From DATJMJ01 sp035508795 (GTDB lineage Bacteria > Actinomycetota > Acidimicrobiia > Acidimicrobiales > Palsa-688), in contig DATJMJ010000141.1 of NCBI GenBank assembly GCA_035508795.1, positions 1 to 64,000 of the forward strand: DNA of 64,000 bases, written 5' to 3'. The stretch's first letter is position 1, and each line of letters opens with the position of its first letter. The position numbers were made by a program, and so were the translations under genes. Shown piece after piece: positions 1 to 7,686 of the stretch. A model generated the notes under the pieces. It ran no database searches and was not told the origin of the DNA. It saw only the letters and a list, made by a program, of their open reading frames with translations.

Positions 1-675
1 GCGGTCACAAACGACCCGGCGAGCCCGCTCGCGGGAGCGGCCGAGCTCGTCGTGGACCTGGCTGCGGGCGAGGAGAGAGCTGTGCCCGCCACAAAGACAG
101 TGACTGCACAGGTTGTTGCTTTCGCTGTTATTGCTCAGGCTCTCGGTGACGCCGGCCTGAGCGACCAGGCAGCCGGGCAGCTCCCCGACCAGGTCGCCGA
201 GGTGCTCGCCGACGAAGGTCCCGCCGCCGAGCTGGCGGAGTGGCTTTCGGGCGCAGACCAGTTGGTGACCGTGGCGAGGGGCATCCTGTATGGTGCCGCC
301 CAGGAGGTTGCCTTGAAGATCGAAGAGACGACGGCACGCTTGGGTGCCGCATTCTCGGCTGCCGACCTGCGCCACGGCCCGATCGCGATAGCGTCGGGCG
401 CCTCGCGCCGGCCCCCGGTCGTGGCCTTTGCCCATCCCGGGCCCGCTGCGCAGGATGTCCTGGATGTCGTCGCCGAACTGAGGGCGCGGGGTGCCGATGC
501 CCGTCTTGCCGGGCCGGTGGAGGGTAGCTCGCTTCCCTGGAGCGCGGCTGCGCCCGAGATCCTTGCGCCGGTGCTGGCAATTGTCCGTGGGCAGCAGATA
601 GCGCTCGAGATGGCACGCCACCTCGGCCTCGACCCCGACGCGCCGACCGGGCTCACAAAGGTGACCATCACATGA
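1..675 (+). CDS. SIS-domain sugar-phosphate isomerase/deaminase-like protein, 5' end outside the window
   Basis: The reading frame is open from base 1 to the stop at 673-675, so only the C-terminal part of about 224 residues is present. The segment ITNDP-like/AAELVVDL/AGEE/ATKT matches the glutamine-independent SIS proteins related to the isomerase half of GlmS (AgaS/FrlB/NagB-II type), which isomerise or deaminate amino-sugar phosphates. A second SIS lobe follows, with GAAQEVALKIEETT as the sugar-phosphate helix. The stop overlaps the nagA start (ATGA), so the two are translationally coupled. This suggests glucosamine-6-phosphate deaminase activity in GlcNAc catabolism. The exact substrate cannot be told from the fragment. 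Confidence 0.85.
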   Translation, partial: AVTNDPASPLAGAAELVVDLAAGEERAVPATKTVTAQVVAFAVIAQALGDAGLSDQAAGQLPDQVAEVLADEGPAAELAEWLSGADQLVTVARGILYGAAQEVALKIEETTARLGAAFSAADLRHGPIAIASGASRRPPVVAFAHPGPAAQDVLDVVAELRARGADARLAGPVEGSSLPWSAAAPEILAPVLAIVRGQQIALEMARHLGLDPDAPTGLTKVTIT

Positions 676-1949
676 CCGACCGCTCGGCCAGCTCAGCCGG
701 CGCGGCCAACTCGTCCGGTGCGAAGGGCTTCGTCTTTACGGCAGCACACATTGCCACTCCGACCGAGATGTTGGAAGAGGCTTACGTGGTCGTGAGCGGT
801 GACCGGGTGAGCCAGGTTGGTCGAGGGCGCCCATCGGGCGATGCAACAAGGGGCCTGCCAATAATCGAGCTCGGGGATGCGCTCGTGGCACCGGGCTTTA
901 TCGATGTGCACGTCCATGGCGGCGGCGGGTTCGAGGTAAATTGCGCCAGCACGGAAGAAGTTGAGCGCTCGGTGAAGGGGATGGCGCGCTTCCATGCCTC
1001 TCACGGCACTACGGCGATGGTGGCCACGACTGTCTCGGACAGCCCGGAGGCTTTGCGGACGGCTGTCGAAGGAGTGGCGGCGGTAACCCGGCTCCCCGGG
1101 GTTGGGGTTCTCGGCTCCAACCTCGAGGGGCCATGGATATCGCGTTCGAGGGCGGGGGCTCAATTCCTCGGGGCGCTGCGGCCGCCGTCGCTCGGCGAGT
1201 TCGAGCAGCTGCTGGAGCTGTCGCGTGGGACCCTGCGTGTCGTCACTGTCGCGCCCGAACTCGAGGGCGCGATGCAGCTCATCGACGCCGCTCGCTCGGC
1301 TGGCGTCGTCGTCGCCATCGGGCACACTGACGCCGATTACGAAACGGCGAAGGCAGCTTTCGAAGCAGGCGCCCGCCAGGCGACGCACCTTTTCAACGCG
1401 ATGGCTCCGATCCACCAGCGCCACCCCGGGCCGGTGACCGCGGCGCTGGCCGACCCGAGAGTGTTCCTCGAGGTGATCGCCGACGGGGTCCACGTGCACC
1501 CTGCCCTCATCTCGCTTGTGGCAACGTTGGCGCCCGACCGCCTCTTGCTGATGACCGACGCCATCGGGGCGACGGGGACCGCACCCGGCCGGCACCGGCT
1601 TGGGCCGCAGGAGGTCGTCGTGAGCAACGGGAGGGCCGTGCTTGCAGGGGACGAGGCCACGGTTGCCGGGAGCGTGCTGACCATGGACAGAGCCGTCGCC
1701 CTGGCTGTGGAGACTGCCGGGGTCCCGCTGCTCGGGGCGCTCCGGGCGGCCTCGCTCCAACCGGCCAGGGCGCTCGGCGAGGTCCGCAAGGGCTATCTCG
1801 GCCCGGGTGCCGACGCCGACCTGGTGGTGCTGAGCCCCGAGCTTTCGGTAGTGGCGACCGTGATCGGTGGGCAGGTTGCCCACGACCTGGCCGGCCGGCT
1901 CAGCGACCCGGCCAGTCTGCCTTGGTCACCTTCCCGCCCTCGACTCTGA
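672..1949 (+). CDS. nagA: N-acetylglucosamine-6-phosphate deacetylase
   Basis: This 425-residue cytoplasmic amidohydrolase would remove acetate from GlcNAc-6-phosphate to give glucosamine-6-phosphate. Family landmarks visible in order are the metal-binding DVHVHGGGG, NLEGPW, GHTDADYETA, HLFNAMAP with its metal-ligand histidine, DGVHVHP, and TDAIGATG with the catalytic aspartate. Length is normal for NagA, with an extra N-terminal stretch of about 20 residues. It overlaps the upstream SIS gene by four bases, and its 3' end overlaps the convergent gene ending at 1900 by 50 bp. The SIS-NagA pair forms a standard amino-sugar module. Confidence 0.95.
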   Translation: MTDRSASSAGAANSSGAKGFVFTAAHIATPTEMLEEAYVVVSGDRVSQVGRGRPSGDATRGLPIIELGDALVAPGFIDVHVHGGGGFEVNCASTEEVERSVKGMARFHASHGTTAMVATTVSDSPEALRTAVEGVAAVTRLPGVGVLGSNLEGPWISRSRAGAQFLGALRPPSLGEFEQLLELSRGTLRVVTVAPELEGAMQLIDAARSAGVVVAIGHTDADYETAKAAFEAGARQATHLFNAMAPIHQRHPGPVTAALADPRVFLEVIADGVHVHPALISLVATLAPDRLLLMTDAIGATGTAPGRHRLGPQEVVVSNGRAVLAGDEATVAGSVLTMDRAVALAVETAGVPLLGALRAASLQPARALGEVRKGYLGPGADADLVVLSPELSVVATVIGGQVAHDLAGRLSDPASLPWSPSRPRL

Positions 1950-2271
1950 AAGCAAGCACAGCCGAGGAGGCTTCGTCTTTGACCCGGGTCTCGTAATGGC
2001 CTTCACAAAGCGGCCCGAAAAGAGCCGCCCAGCAACCTCCGCCGGCGAGCGCCCTGGGACGGATCCCGACGTGGGTGCCGTCCCAGGACGTGCCCACCCG
2101 CCGGACCTCGAGCTCGGCCCCGTCGAGATCCGCGCCGGTGAAGATTATTGCCGCGCCTCGGCTGCCTCCTATATCCAGGACCACGCTGCCGGGGCTGGAT
2201 GCGCCAACATTTGTGCCGTGCACGGCAGCGCTCCTAAGCCGGGTTGGCAAGGTAGGCCGTGGGTGTGACAA
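1900..2271 (-). CDS. small conserved actinobacterial protein of unknown function
   Basis: A 123-residue soluble protein without signal peptide. It has a pattern I associate with a conserved actinobacterial family: SVVLDIGG near the start, a central THVGIRPR strand, a short loop then YETRVKDE, and a closing VEGGKVTKADWPG. It looks like a small beta-rich domain, and no catalytic motif is evident. Its ATG lies inside the end of the DUF4331 gene (38 bp overlap), so it is probably the last gene of a three-gene minus-strand unit with the Tat-signal protein and DUF4331. It also overlaps nagA tail to tail. Function unknown. Confidence 0.7.
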   Translation of the reverse strand: MSHPRPTLPTRLRSAAVHGTNVGASSPGSVVLDIGGSRGAAIIFTGADLDGAELEVRRVGTSWDGTHVGIRPRALAGGGCWAALFGPLCEGHYETRVKDEASSAVLAFRVEGGKVTKADWPGR

Positions 2272-3763
2272 GCGGCGTCCACATGCCCGACCAAGGCGTG
2301 CCGAGGTAAGGGAAGCTCGGCAGGTAGTCGACCGAACCCTTTGCTGTCGTGTCGGAGGCCGAGCCGGTCAAACCGAACGACACGTTGGTGCCTGGCTTTG
2401 CGGCCGCGTCCGGGGTGAACTTGCTGTCGACCAGGCCCAATGTCGCGCCGGCGACGGCGATGAGCTCTATGGTCGCAACATCGTCGAAAACCCTGCGGCC
2501 ATTGGGGAACCCGGCCACGTCACCGCCGAGCACGCCGAGGTTGGACGGCGCCGAAGTACTGGGGGCCACAGCGACGTTGAGCCTCAGCTCGTCGGCAAGC
2601 ACACCAGTGCCCGAGTAGGTGGGTGCGCTCGCGACGACCGAAGCGGGTATGCCCGTCAGCAGTACGGCGACGAGGTCGGCGCGGTCGGGGCCGTTGGCGT
2701 TGGTCGCGTAAGAGCCCTTGACCGTGTTGTACTTTTCCAGGTTGGGGAAGACGTTCGGGTAGAGGACCGGGATGAGCTGCGCGAGCAGGGGGTTGGTGTA
2801 GCTCGTCAGGAACTGCTTGTCACCGGCCGGCATCTGAGTGTTCCAGAAGTCTTTTTGCCCGATCCCGATCAGGAGCTCGTTGACGAGCGGGTTACCGAGG
2901 CGGGAGACCTGCGTCCACGGGCCGCTCCTGGTCGAGTGGGCGTTGTCGCCGATTATGCGGACCTTTTGCCGGTAGGCAGTCGTCCAGACGCCGATGACGG
3001 CATCGCTGTCGGTGACGCTCTTGGGAGCGCGCCCGCTGCGGGTGAGCTGGTCGATGGGGATCTGAAGGGCGAGCGAGTGGACATTGGTGTTGGCGAGAGA
3101 GTTCACGCCCGGCATGGCTTTCATCAAACCGGTACTGCTCAAGCCGAACATCGCGTGCGCCTCCTCGAACGGGCGCAGGTCGCCGAGGTCGAAAACTGCT
3201 CCCAGGTCGACATAAAACCCATCTGCCCGCTGCCCGGCGAAGCTCTTGGCCGTATGCTTGCCCGCGGAAAGCTCGGTCACGGCTGCCGATGCCAGCGCGG
3301 TGTAGTTGGGCGTCGACAAGGGCCCGATATTGCAGGGGGGCACCGGGAGGCCCCTCCCCAACACCGACCGGCCGGTCACCTTCGGCCAGCTGCCGTCGTA
3401 GTCGACCCTTGTCAGGGTGTAAGTCTGGCGACGGTTCCAGCTGGCGGCGCCCGAGCCGGTCAGCGACGTGATCGGGCCGTCGTTGTAAAGGAAGGAGGAG
3501 GGGATGTTGTTGGTCGTACCGAAGGAAAACTCGTAGACGATGTCGGGCAAGCCGTCGCCGTTGTTGTCGATGTTGATGGCGTAGAGGACATCGTCGGAGA
3601 ACTCGAAGAAATTGGGCCCTCCGTCGGGGGGCTCCAAGGGGATGTAGTTCGCGATCAGGGTGACGGTCCCGGATGCGTCAGGGCTTACGAAGGCATACAG
3701 GTCGGTGGAATCGGCATTTGGATCTTTGGAGATTTCAGGAGCTTCGCGATGAGAGGACATCAT
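2234..3763 (-). CDS. DUF4331 domain-containing protein
   Basis: A 509-residue protein beginning MMSSHREAP followed by STDLYAFVSPD, the characteristic opening of the DUF4331 family, whose members are found in actinobacteria and other phyla and have no settled function. Further family features are NGDGLPDIVYEFSFGT near residue 70 and a long Gly/Asn/Thr-rich beta body. No signal peptide is present, so the protein may be cytoplasmic or exported with its Tat-signal neighbour; that is inference. A GAGGTG Shine-Dalgarno sits just before the doubled ATG at 3763/3760. It follows the Tat-signal gene by 75 bp and overlaps the small gene downstream. Confidence 0.85.
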   Translation of the reverse strand: MMSSHREAPEISKDPNADSTDLYAFVSPDASGTVTLIANYIPLEPPDGGPNFFEFSDDVLYAINIDNNGDGLPDIVYEFSFGTTNNIPSSFLYNDGPITSLTGSGAASWNRRQTYTLTRVDYDGSWPKVTGRSVLGRGLPVPPCNIGPLSTPNYTALASAAVTELSAGKHTAKSFAGQRADGFYVDLGAVFDLGDLRPFEEAHAMFGLSSTGLMKAMPGVNSLANTNVHSLALQIPIDQLTRSGRAPKSVTDSDAVIGVWTTAYRQKVRIIGDNAHSTRSGPWTQVSRLGNPLVNELLIGIGQKDFWNTQMPAGDKQFLTSYTNPLLAQLIPVLYPNVFPNLEKYNTVKGSYATNANGPDRADLVAVLLTGIPASVVASAPTYSGTGVLADELRLNVAVAPSTSAPSNLGVLGGDVAGFPNGRRVFDDVATIELIAVAGATLGLVDSKFTPDAAAKPGTNVSFGLTGSASDTTAKGSVDYLPSFPYLGTPWSGMWTPLVTPTAYLANPA

Positions 3764-3838
3764 TCACCTCGTTGTAGGTAGTTGGATGTGCCGGTACGTT
3801 GCCCGGAGTTGGTTGATCGGAAGTTGTGTGCCCTACCG

Positions 3839-4222
3839 CTAGCCGCGAGTGGCCGCCAGTCGGGCGATGGCACGAGCCAGGGCAGGGTTGCGTGCCATGA
3901 CTTGTGCGGTCCCCTGGTAGAAGTTGATCTCACCGCTGCCGACGTCGACGACGTGGGCGACGATGGGCTCGGCCGAAGCCGGGATGACCTCGGCGGCGGC
4001 GCCGGCACTTGCGGCTCCGCCCTCGAGTTCGGGAGCGTCGGGCTCGGCTGTGGTGAGAAGGCCCCCGATGCCCGGGACCGACCCGATGACTGCCGCTGTC
4101 CCCGCCGCGAGTGAGCTGCGCACGAGAAAAGCGCGACGGGAAAACCCGGTAGGTGCCGGACCTAGGCCTTCGGCCTCGTCAGTACCCTGTTGCCTGGCGC
4201 GCTGGAACAGGCGCAATGCCAT
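3839..4222 (-). CDS. Tat-signal hypothetical protein upstream of the DUF4331 gene
   Basis: A 127-residue protein with a twin-arginine motif SRRAFLV at about residues 29-35, followed by a hydrophobic Ala/Gly/Val stretch, consistent with Tat export. The mature part contains HVVDVGSGEINFYQGTAQV, which resembles a short conserved strand-rich segment, then an Ala/Arg-rich tail. No enzyme motif is visible. An AGGGAAAG ribosome site precedes ATG 4222. The adjacent DUF4331 gene suggests the two work together, perhaps with the folded partner carried by the Tat route; this is inference only. Confidence 0.65.
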   Translation of the reverse strand: MALRLFQRARQQGTDEAEGLGPAPTGFSRRAFLVRSSLAAGTAAVIGSVPGIGGLLTTAEPDAPELEGGAASAGAAAEVIPASAEPIVAHVVDVGSGEINFYQGTAQVMARNPALARAIARLAATRG

Positions 4223-4394
4223 TGAGCTTTCCCTGCTTTCTCGCGGGCGCGGCTACCGGTTTGCCATGACCGCCCCTAGCCGGGTGCGGCACGAGGCCCG
4301 GTTGGCCGAGCGCTGCCTTCACCCGTTATCCGGAGCCGCGACCGCGGATGGATGACCGCCCCCGGGATATTTTTCGGGCCGGGCGTCCTTGGGT

Positions 4395-5240
4395 TCAGGC
4401 GAGGCGGGCGACGTGCTCCTTGTACCGCGCGGCGGCGACCTCGAGCACTTCAACGGGGTTTTGCTCCCAGATGACCGGGTTGAAGATCTCCACCTCTGCC
4501 AGCCCCGCATAGCCCGCTTGTTCGACCACGCGGCGGAAGCTCCTGAAGTCGACCGAGCCGTCGCCTGGCATGCCGCGACCATTGAGCGGGTCGGAAAGGG
4601 GCACTACCCAGTCCGCGAGTTGAAGCCCGAGGATCCGCCCGGCCGCCTTGGCGATGGAGGCCTCCAATACCGGGTCCCACCAGAGGTGGTAGCTGTCGAG
4701 CATGACGCCGACGACCGACCCGCTGGCGCCCGCAGCCGTCTTTGCCATCGAGAGCGCCTGGTCGAGGGTCACGACGACCGAGCGGTCTGCGCAGTAGAGG
4801 GGGTGCATCGGCTCGATGGCAAGCGGCATGCCGACTGTGCCTGCATAGGCGGCTAGTTCCGTTATTGCGTCAGCGACGGCCCTGCGCGCAGCGGCGAGGT
4901 CACGGTCCGGCGCCGGCCCGCACACGAGCACAAGGGCCGTCGCCCCAAGGGCGCACGCCTCGTCGACGGCCCGCCTGTTGTCTGCTGCCCGCTCAGCGGT
5001 CCGGCCCGGTTCGTTCACCAGGAAAAAACCTCCCCGGCAGAGCGAGGAGATCTGGACGCCTGCCGAGGCAGCCAAGTTTGCCAGCTGTGGCAAGTCGGCT
5101 CCCTCCAGCCGGTGGCGCCATAGCCCGGCGCCGCCGTAGCCCGCACGAGCGCAACCCTCCAGTAGCTCCGTAGTGGACCAACGCGGGACCGTGGCCTGGT
5201 TCATGGAAAGGCGCCGGCGGAGGTCTTGCTCTTCAGGCAT
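4395..5240 (-). CDS. sugar phosphate isomerase/epimerase-like TIM-barrel protein
   Basis: About 281 residues of the xylose-isomerase-like/AP-endonuclease-2 TIM-barrel superfamily, which act on keto-sugars or inositol derivatives with a divalent metal. Visible landmarks are RWSTTELLEGCARAGYGGAGLWR at the N-terminus, LAIEPMHPLYC (metal-ligand Glu), MLDSYHLWWDP (Asp/His), DWVVPLSD and GDGSVDFRSFRR, then AEVEIFNP with the last ligand. I chose ATG 5240 rather than the upstream in-frame ATG because it overlaps the preceding oxidoreductase stop by 8 bp, giving a LacI-Gfo-isomerase operon. The pairing with a dehydrogenase suggests an oxidation/isomerisation cascade on an unusual sugar. Substrate unknown. 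Confidence 0.85.
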   Translation of the reverse strand: MPEEQDLRRRLSMNQATVPRWSTTELLEGCARAGYGGAGLWRHRLEGADLPQLANLAASAGVQISSLCRGGFFLVNEPGRTAERAADNRRAVDEACALGATALVLVCGPAPDRDLAAARRAVADAITELAAYAGTVGMPLAIEPMHPLYCADRSVVVTLDQALSMAKTAAGASGSVVGVMLDSYHLWWDPVLEASIAKAAGRILGLQLADWVVPLSDPLNGRGMPGDGSVDFRSFRRVVEQAGYAGLAEVEIFNPVIWEQNPVEVLEVAAARYKEHVARLA

Positions 5241-6438
5241 CGCTGAGGATCGCTGCCGCCTGGCCGTCCGAGCGCGGGACCGCCCTGCCTGTTGCGGCAT
5301 CGGGTACGTCTACCCAGCGGCGGTCGCGGGACGCTTCGCTCGCCAACTCCGCCAGTTGTATGCCCCGTGCCGAACTTGCCAGGTCCCAACCGAATGGCTC
5401 GTCGAGCACGACATGGCGCAAGAAGAGCTCCCACTGGTGCCGGAAGGCGTTTACCGGAGGTAGGCGGTCGGGCACCTCGGACCAGCTGGAGCGTGGGTCG
5501 GCGCCGAGGGGGACGTCGGGGTTCCAGACGAAACGGGGCGTCGTCGTGGCCGGTTGGACCAAGCAACGCTGCAGGCCGGCGGTGGCGCTGCCCTTTTCAC
5601 CGTCGACCTGCATCACAAAAAGGTCGTCGCGGTATGGCCTGACCGCCCAGTCGGCGCTCAACTGCACAACGAAATCATTGTCGAAAGCGAAGACGGCATA
5701 GGCAGAATCTTCAGCCGTCGCCTCGTAAGAGCGCCCGTGTTCGTCCAACCGTTTTGGCAAATGCGTGACGGCCGTGCAGGTGAGCGAACGCACCGGCCCG
5801 AAAAGCTCGTCGAAAAGGTACCGGAAATGGCAGAACATGTCGAGGACGATCCCGCCCCCGTCTTGTTTGCGGTAGTTCCACGATGGGCGTTGTGTCGGGC
5901 CGGTAGCGTCGGCGAAGACCCAATAGCCGAACTCGACGCGCGCCGACAGCAACCGTCCGAGAAGGCCCTCTTTTATCACGTGTCGCAACTTTTGGATCCC
6001 CGGCAGGAAAAGCTTGTCCTGCACGACGCCATTTTTGACGCCGGCTTCCTTCGCCAGGGTTGCCAGCGCCAGGGCTGCCGAGCTCGTCCGGGCGGACGGC
6101 TTTTCGCAGTAAACGTGCTTACCGGCGGCGATCGCCAATGAGAGGGCTTCTTCGCGGAGCGCAGTGGTCTGGGCGTCGAAGTAGACGGTGTCGTCATCGT
6201 GGGCGAGACAGGATGCCAGGTCCGTCGTGTACCTGTCGATGCCGTGAGCCTCCGCCAACTCCCGTAGCCGTCCTTCGTCCCGGCCGACGAGGACCGGGTC
6301 GGGCCAGATGACGATCTCGCCGGCGCGAAGGCCGCCGTCTTGACGGATGGCGGCGATGGAGCGGGCAAGGTGTTGCGTGCGCCCCATCCGCCCGGTGACG
6401 CCGTTCATTATTATCCCGGTCCTTACGGTTTCAGTCAC
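5233..6438 (-). CDS. Gfo/Idh/MocA family oxidoreductase
   Basis: About 401 residues. The N-terminal Rossmann segment TGIIMNGVTGRMGRTQH is followed by the family signature HVYCEKPSA (Lys of the EKP motif) and a C-terminal substrate domain with QDGGGIVLDMFCHFRYL. These NAD(P)-dependent enzymes oxidise or reduce sugars, inositols and sugar acids in the cytoplasm. The GTG start at 6438 is supported by a GTGA overlap with the lacI-type regulator stop, so the gene is co-transcribed with its probable regulator. The open frame continues upstream of 6438, but that stretch is regulator sequence in another frame. Confidence 0.85.
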   Translation of the reverse strand: MTETVRTGIIMNGVTGRMGRTQHLARSIAAIRQDGGLRAGEIVIWPDPVLVGRDEGRLRELAEAHGIDRYTTDLASCLAHDDDTVYFDAQTTALREEALSLAIAAGKHVYCEKPSARTSSAALALATLAKEAGVKNGVVQDKLFLPGIQKLRHVIKEGLLGRLLSARVEFGYWVFADATGPTQRPSWNYRKQDGGGIVLDMFCHFRYLFDELFGPVRSLTCTAVTHLPKRLDEHGRSYEATAEDSAYAVFAFDNDFVVQLSADWAVRPYRDDLFVMQVDGEKGSATAGLQRCLVQPATTTPRFVWNPDVPLGADPRSSWSEVPDRLPPVNAFRHQWELFLRHVVLDEPFGWDLASSARGIQLAELASEASRDRRWVDVPDAATGRAVPRSDGQAAAILSDA

Positions 6439-7499
6439 CGGCGCGCTTTCCCGCTCGACTGCCTGGCCACGAGCTCGGTCGCCAGCCGCTCGGTGCGGAA
6501 CCGCTTGGCCGGAGGCTCGAGCGCCAGGGCGAAAGCCCGCCGGCCGATCTCTGCCATCGGGACGCGCACAGTGGTGAGAGCTGGGTAAAGGTCGGCGGCT
6601 ACGGGTATGTCGTCGAACCCGACCACCGACACCTCCTCCGGCACCCTGGCACCTCTCTTGCGCAGGCACGCCAGCACGCCGATCGCCATCACGTCGTTGA
6701 GGGCGAATATAGCGGTGAGCTTCGGCACGGCCGAGAGCAGGTCTTCGGCGGCCTCTTCGGCCTGGCCCCGGTTGAAGCGGCCTTCGCGAACCTGGGTGTC
6801 GGGCAAGGCCACACCGAGAGCGGAGAGCTCGTCGCGAAATCCGCTCAGCCGGTCCAGGCTCGTAGTCAGCTCGGGCGGGCCTGCGATGACCCCCACGCGC
6901 CGGTGGCCGAGTTGGACCAGGTGCCGGGCTGCGAGGTGCGCACCCCCGCGGTTGTCAGGTGCCACGGAGTCACCCGCCGCCTCGTGACGGCCGACGAGCA
7001 CGGCCCGGCCGCCCGAGCGCTCGAAGTTGATCAGCTCCACGCTGAAGCGCCGTTCGGCATCCCTGTCAAGGCGACCGCTGCCGGCCAGGACCAGTGCCTT
7101 GACCTTTTGTGCCCGGAAACGCCGGATGTAGTCGAGCTCCCGCTCGATGTCGCGGTAGGTGTTGGAAATGAACACCATCTGGTTGCTTGCCTCGGCCCCC
7201 TCGAGCACGCCCCTCACGATCTCGGAGAAGTAGGGGTCGTTGACGTCGTGGACGACCACCCCTATCGAGGCGTCAAGAGACTGCGCAAGCGCCCGGGCAT
7301 GCAGGTTAGTCGAATAATCGAGTGCCGCCGCCGATTGCAGGACCCGCTCGCGCACCTCCTCGCGCACGGGACGGGAGTTGGCCAAGACCCTCGAGGCGGT
7401 CGCGGTCGAGACGCCCGCCAGACGTGCAACGTCGTACAGGCTCGGAGCCTTGTGGTTGCCGCTGCCGGTTTGTTGTCTGCTCAGGGTGGCCGTCCTCAT
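6435..7499 (-). CDS. LacI family transcriptional regulator
   Basis: About 354 residues. An N-terminal LacI helix-turn-helix reads SLYDVARLAGVSTATASRVL (about residues 19-38), followed by hinge sequence RALAQSLDASIGVVV and a periplasmic-binding-protein-like effector domain ending VVGFDDIPVAADLYPALTTVRVP. Such repressors release DNA on binding a sugar or sugar acid. I prefer ATG 7499 to the upstream ATG because a LacI-type site begins directly upstream at 7501. It is the first gene of a unit with a Gfo/Idh/MocA gene and a sugar isomerase, and is divergent from the importer operon. Matching operators at 7501, 7646 and 17807 suggest it controls itself, the importer operon and the GH105 gene. Confidence 0.92.
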   Translation of the reverse strand: MRTATLSRQQTGSGNHKAPSLYDVARLAGVSTATASRVLANSRPVREEVRERVLQSAAALDYSTNLHARALAQSLDASIGVVVHDVNDPYFSEIVRGVLEGAEASNQMVFISNTYRDIERELDYIRRFRAQKVKALVLAGSGRLDRDAERRFSVELINFERSGGRAVLVGRHEAAGDSVAPDNRGGAHLAARHLVQLGHRRVGVIAGPPELTTSLDRLSGFRDELSALGVALPDTQVREGRFNRGQAEEAAEDLLSAVPKLTAIFALNDVMAIGVLACLRKRGARVPEEVSVVGFDDIPVAADLYPALTTVRVPMAEIGRRAFALALEPPAKRFRTERLATELVARQSSGKARR

Positions 7500-7500
7500 C

Positions 7501-7516
7501 TTGCAAGCGTTTCCAG
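7501..7516. promoter_or_regulatory. probable LacI-type operator next to the regulator start
   Basis: TTGCAAGCGTTTCCAG shares the AAGCG-core and outer bases with the stronger site at 7646 (11 of 16 positions). Its position immediately upstream of the regulator ATG suggests autoregulation. The motif type (xAAGCGxTTx) is typical of LacI/CcpA-like binding sites. Confidence 0.6.
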
Positions 7517-7617
7517 GGTACCACGCGCCTGGCAGGGGCAACTTGAAGTTGGCGCCACGCGCCGCTCCTCTCCGAGCCCCTTGTGCATGGGTAATCCGGC
7601 TCCTTCGTGGGTTTGAC

Positions 7618-7646
7618 TTGACACCCTATACTTACAGGATTACTCT
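7618..7646 (+). promoter_or_regulatory. possible -35/-10 promoter of the sugar ABC importer operon
   Basis: TTGACA at 7618-7623 is a perfect -35 hexamer. Seventeen bases later lies TACTCT at 7641-7646, a poor -10. An alternative -10, TATACT (7627-7632), has no matching -35. The LacI-type dyad begins at the end of the proposed -10, so a bound repressor would cover the transcription start. Confidence 0.4.
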
Positions 7647-7661
7647 GGCAAGCGCTTACCA
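7646..7661. promoter_or_regulatory. LacI-family operator (near-perfect palindrome) before the importer operon
   Basis: TGGCAAGCGCTTACCA is palindromic except for one pair and has the central AAGCGCTT expected of LacI-family sites. It lies 25 bp before the GTG start of the solute-binding protein and about 150 bp from the divergent lacI-type gene. It is the best of three similar sites in the window (7501, 7646, 17807). Confidence 0.75.
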
Positions 7662-7686
7662 AACCCTTACTAGAAAGGTGAGTAAT

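Noticed and set aside
2075..3781. A long plus-strand open frame of about 568 codons opposite the DUF4331 gene
   Set aside because: It has no family-like segments and is rich in Arg/Gly/Val as expected from the reverse of a GC-rich gene; the minus-strand protein is recognisable throughout.
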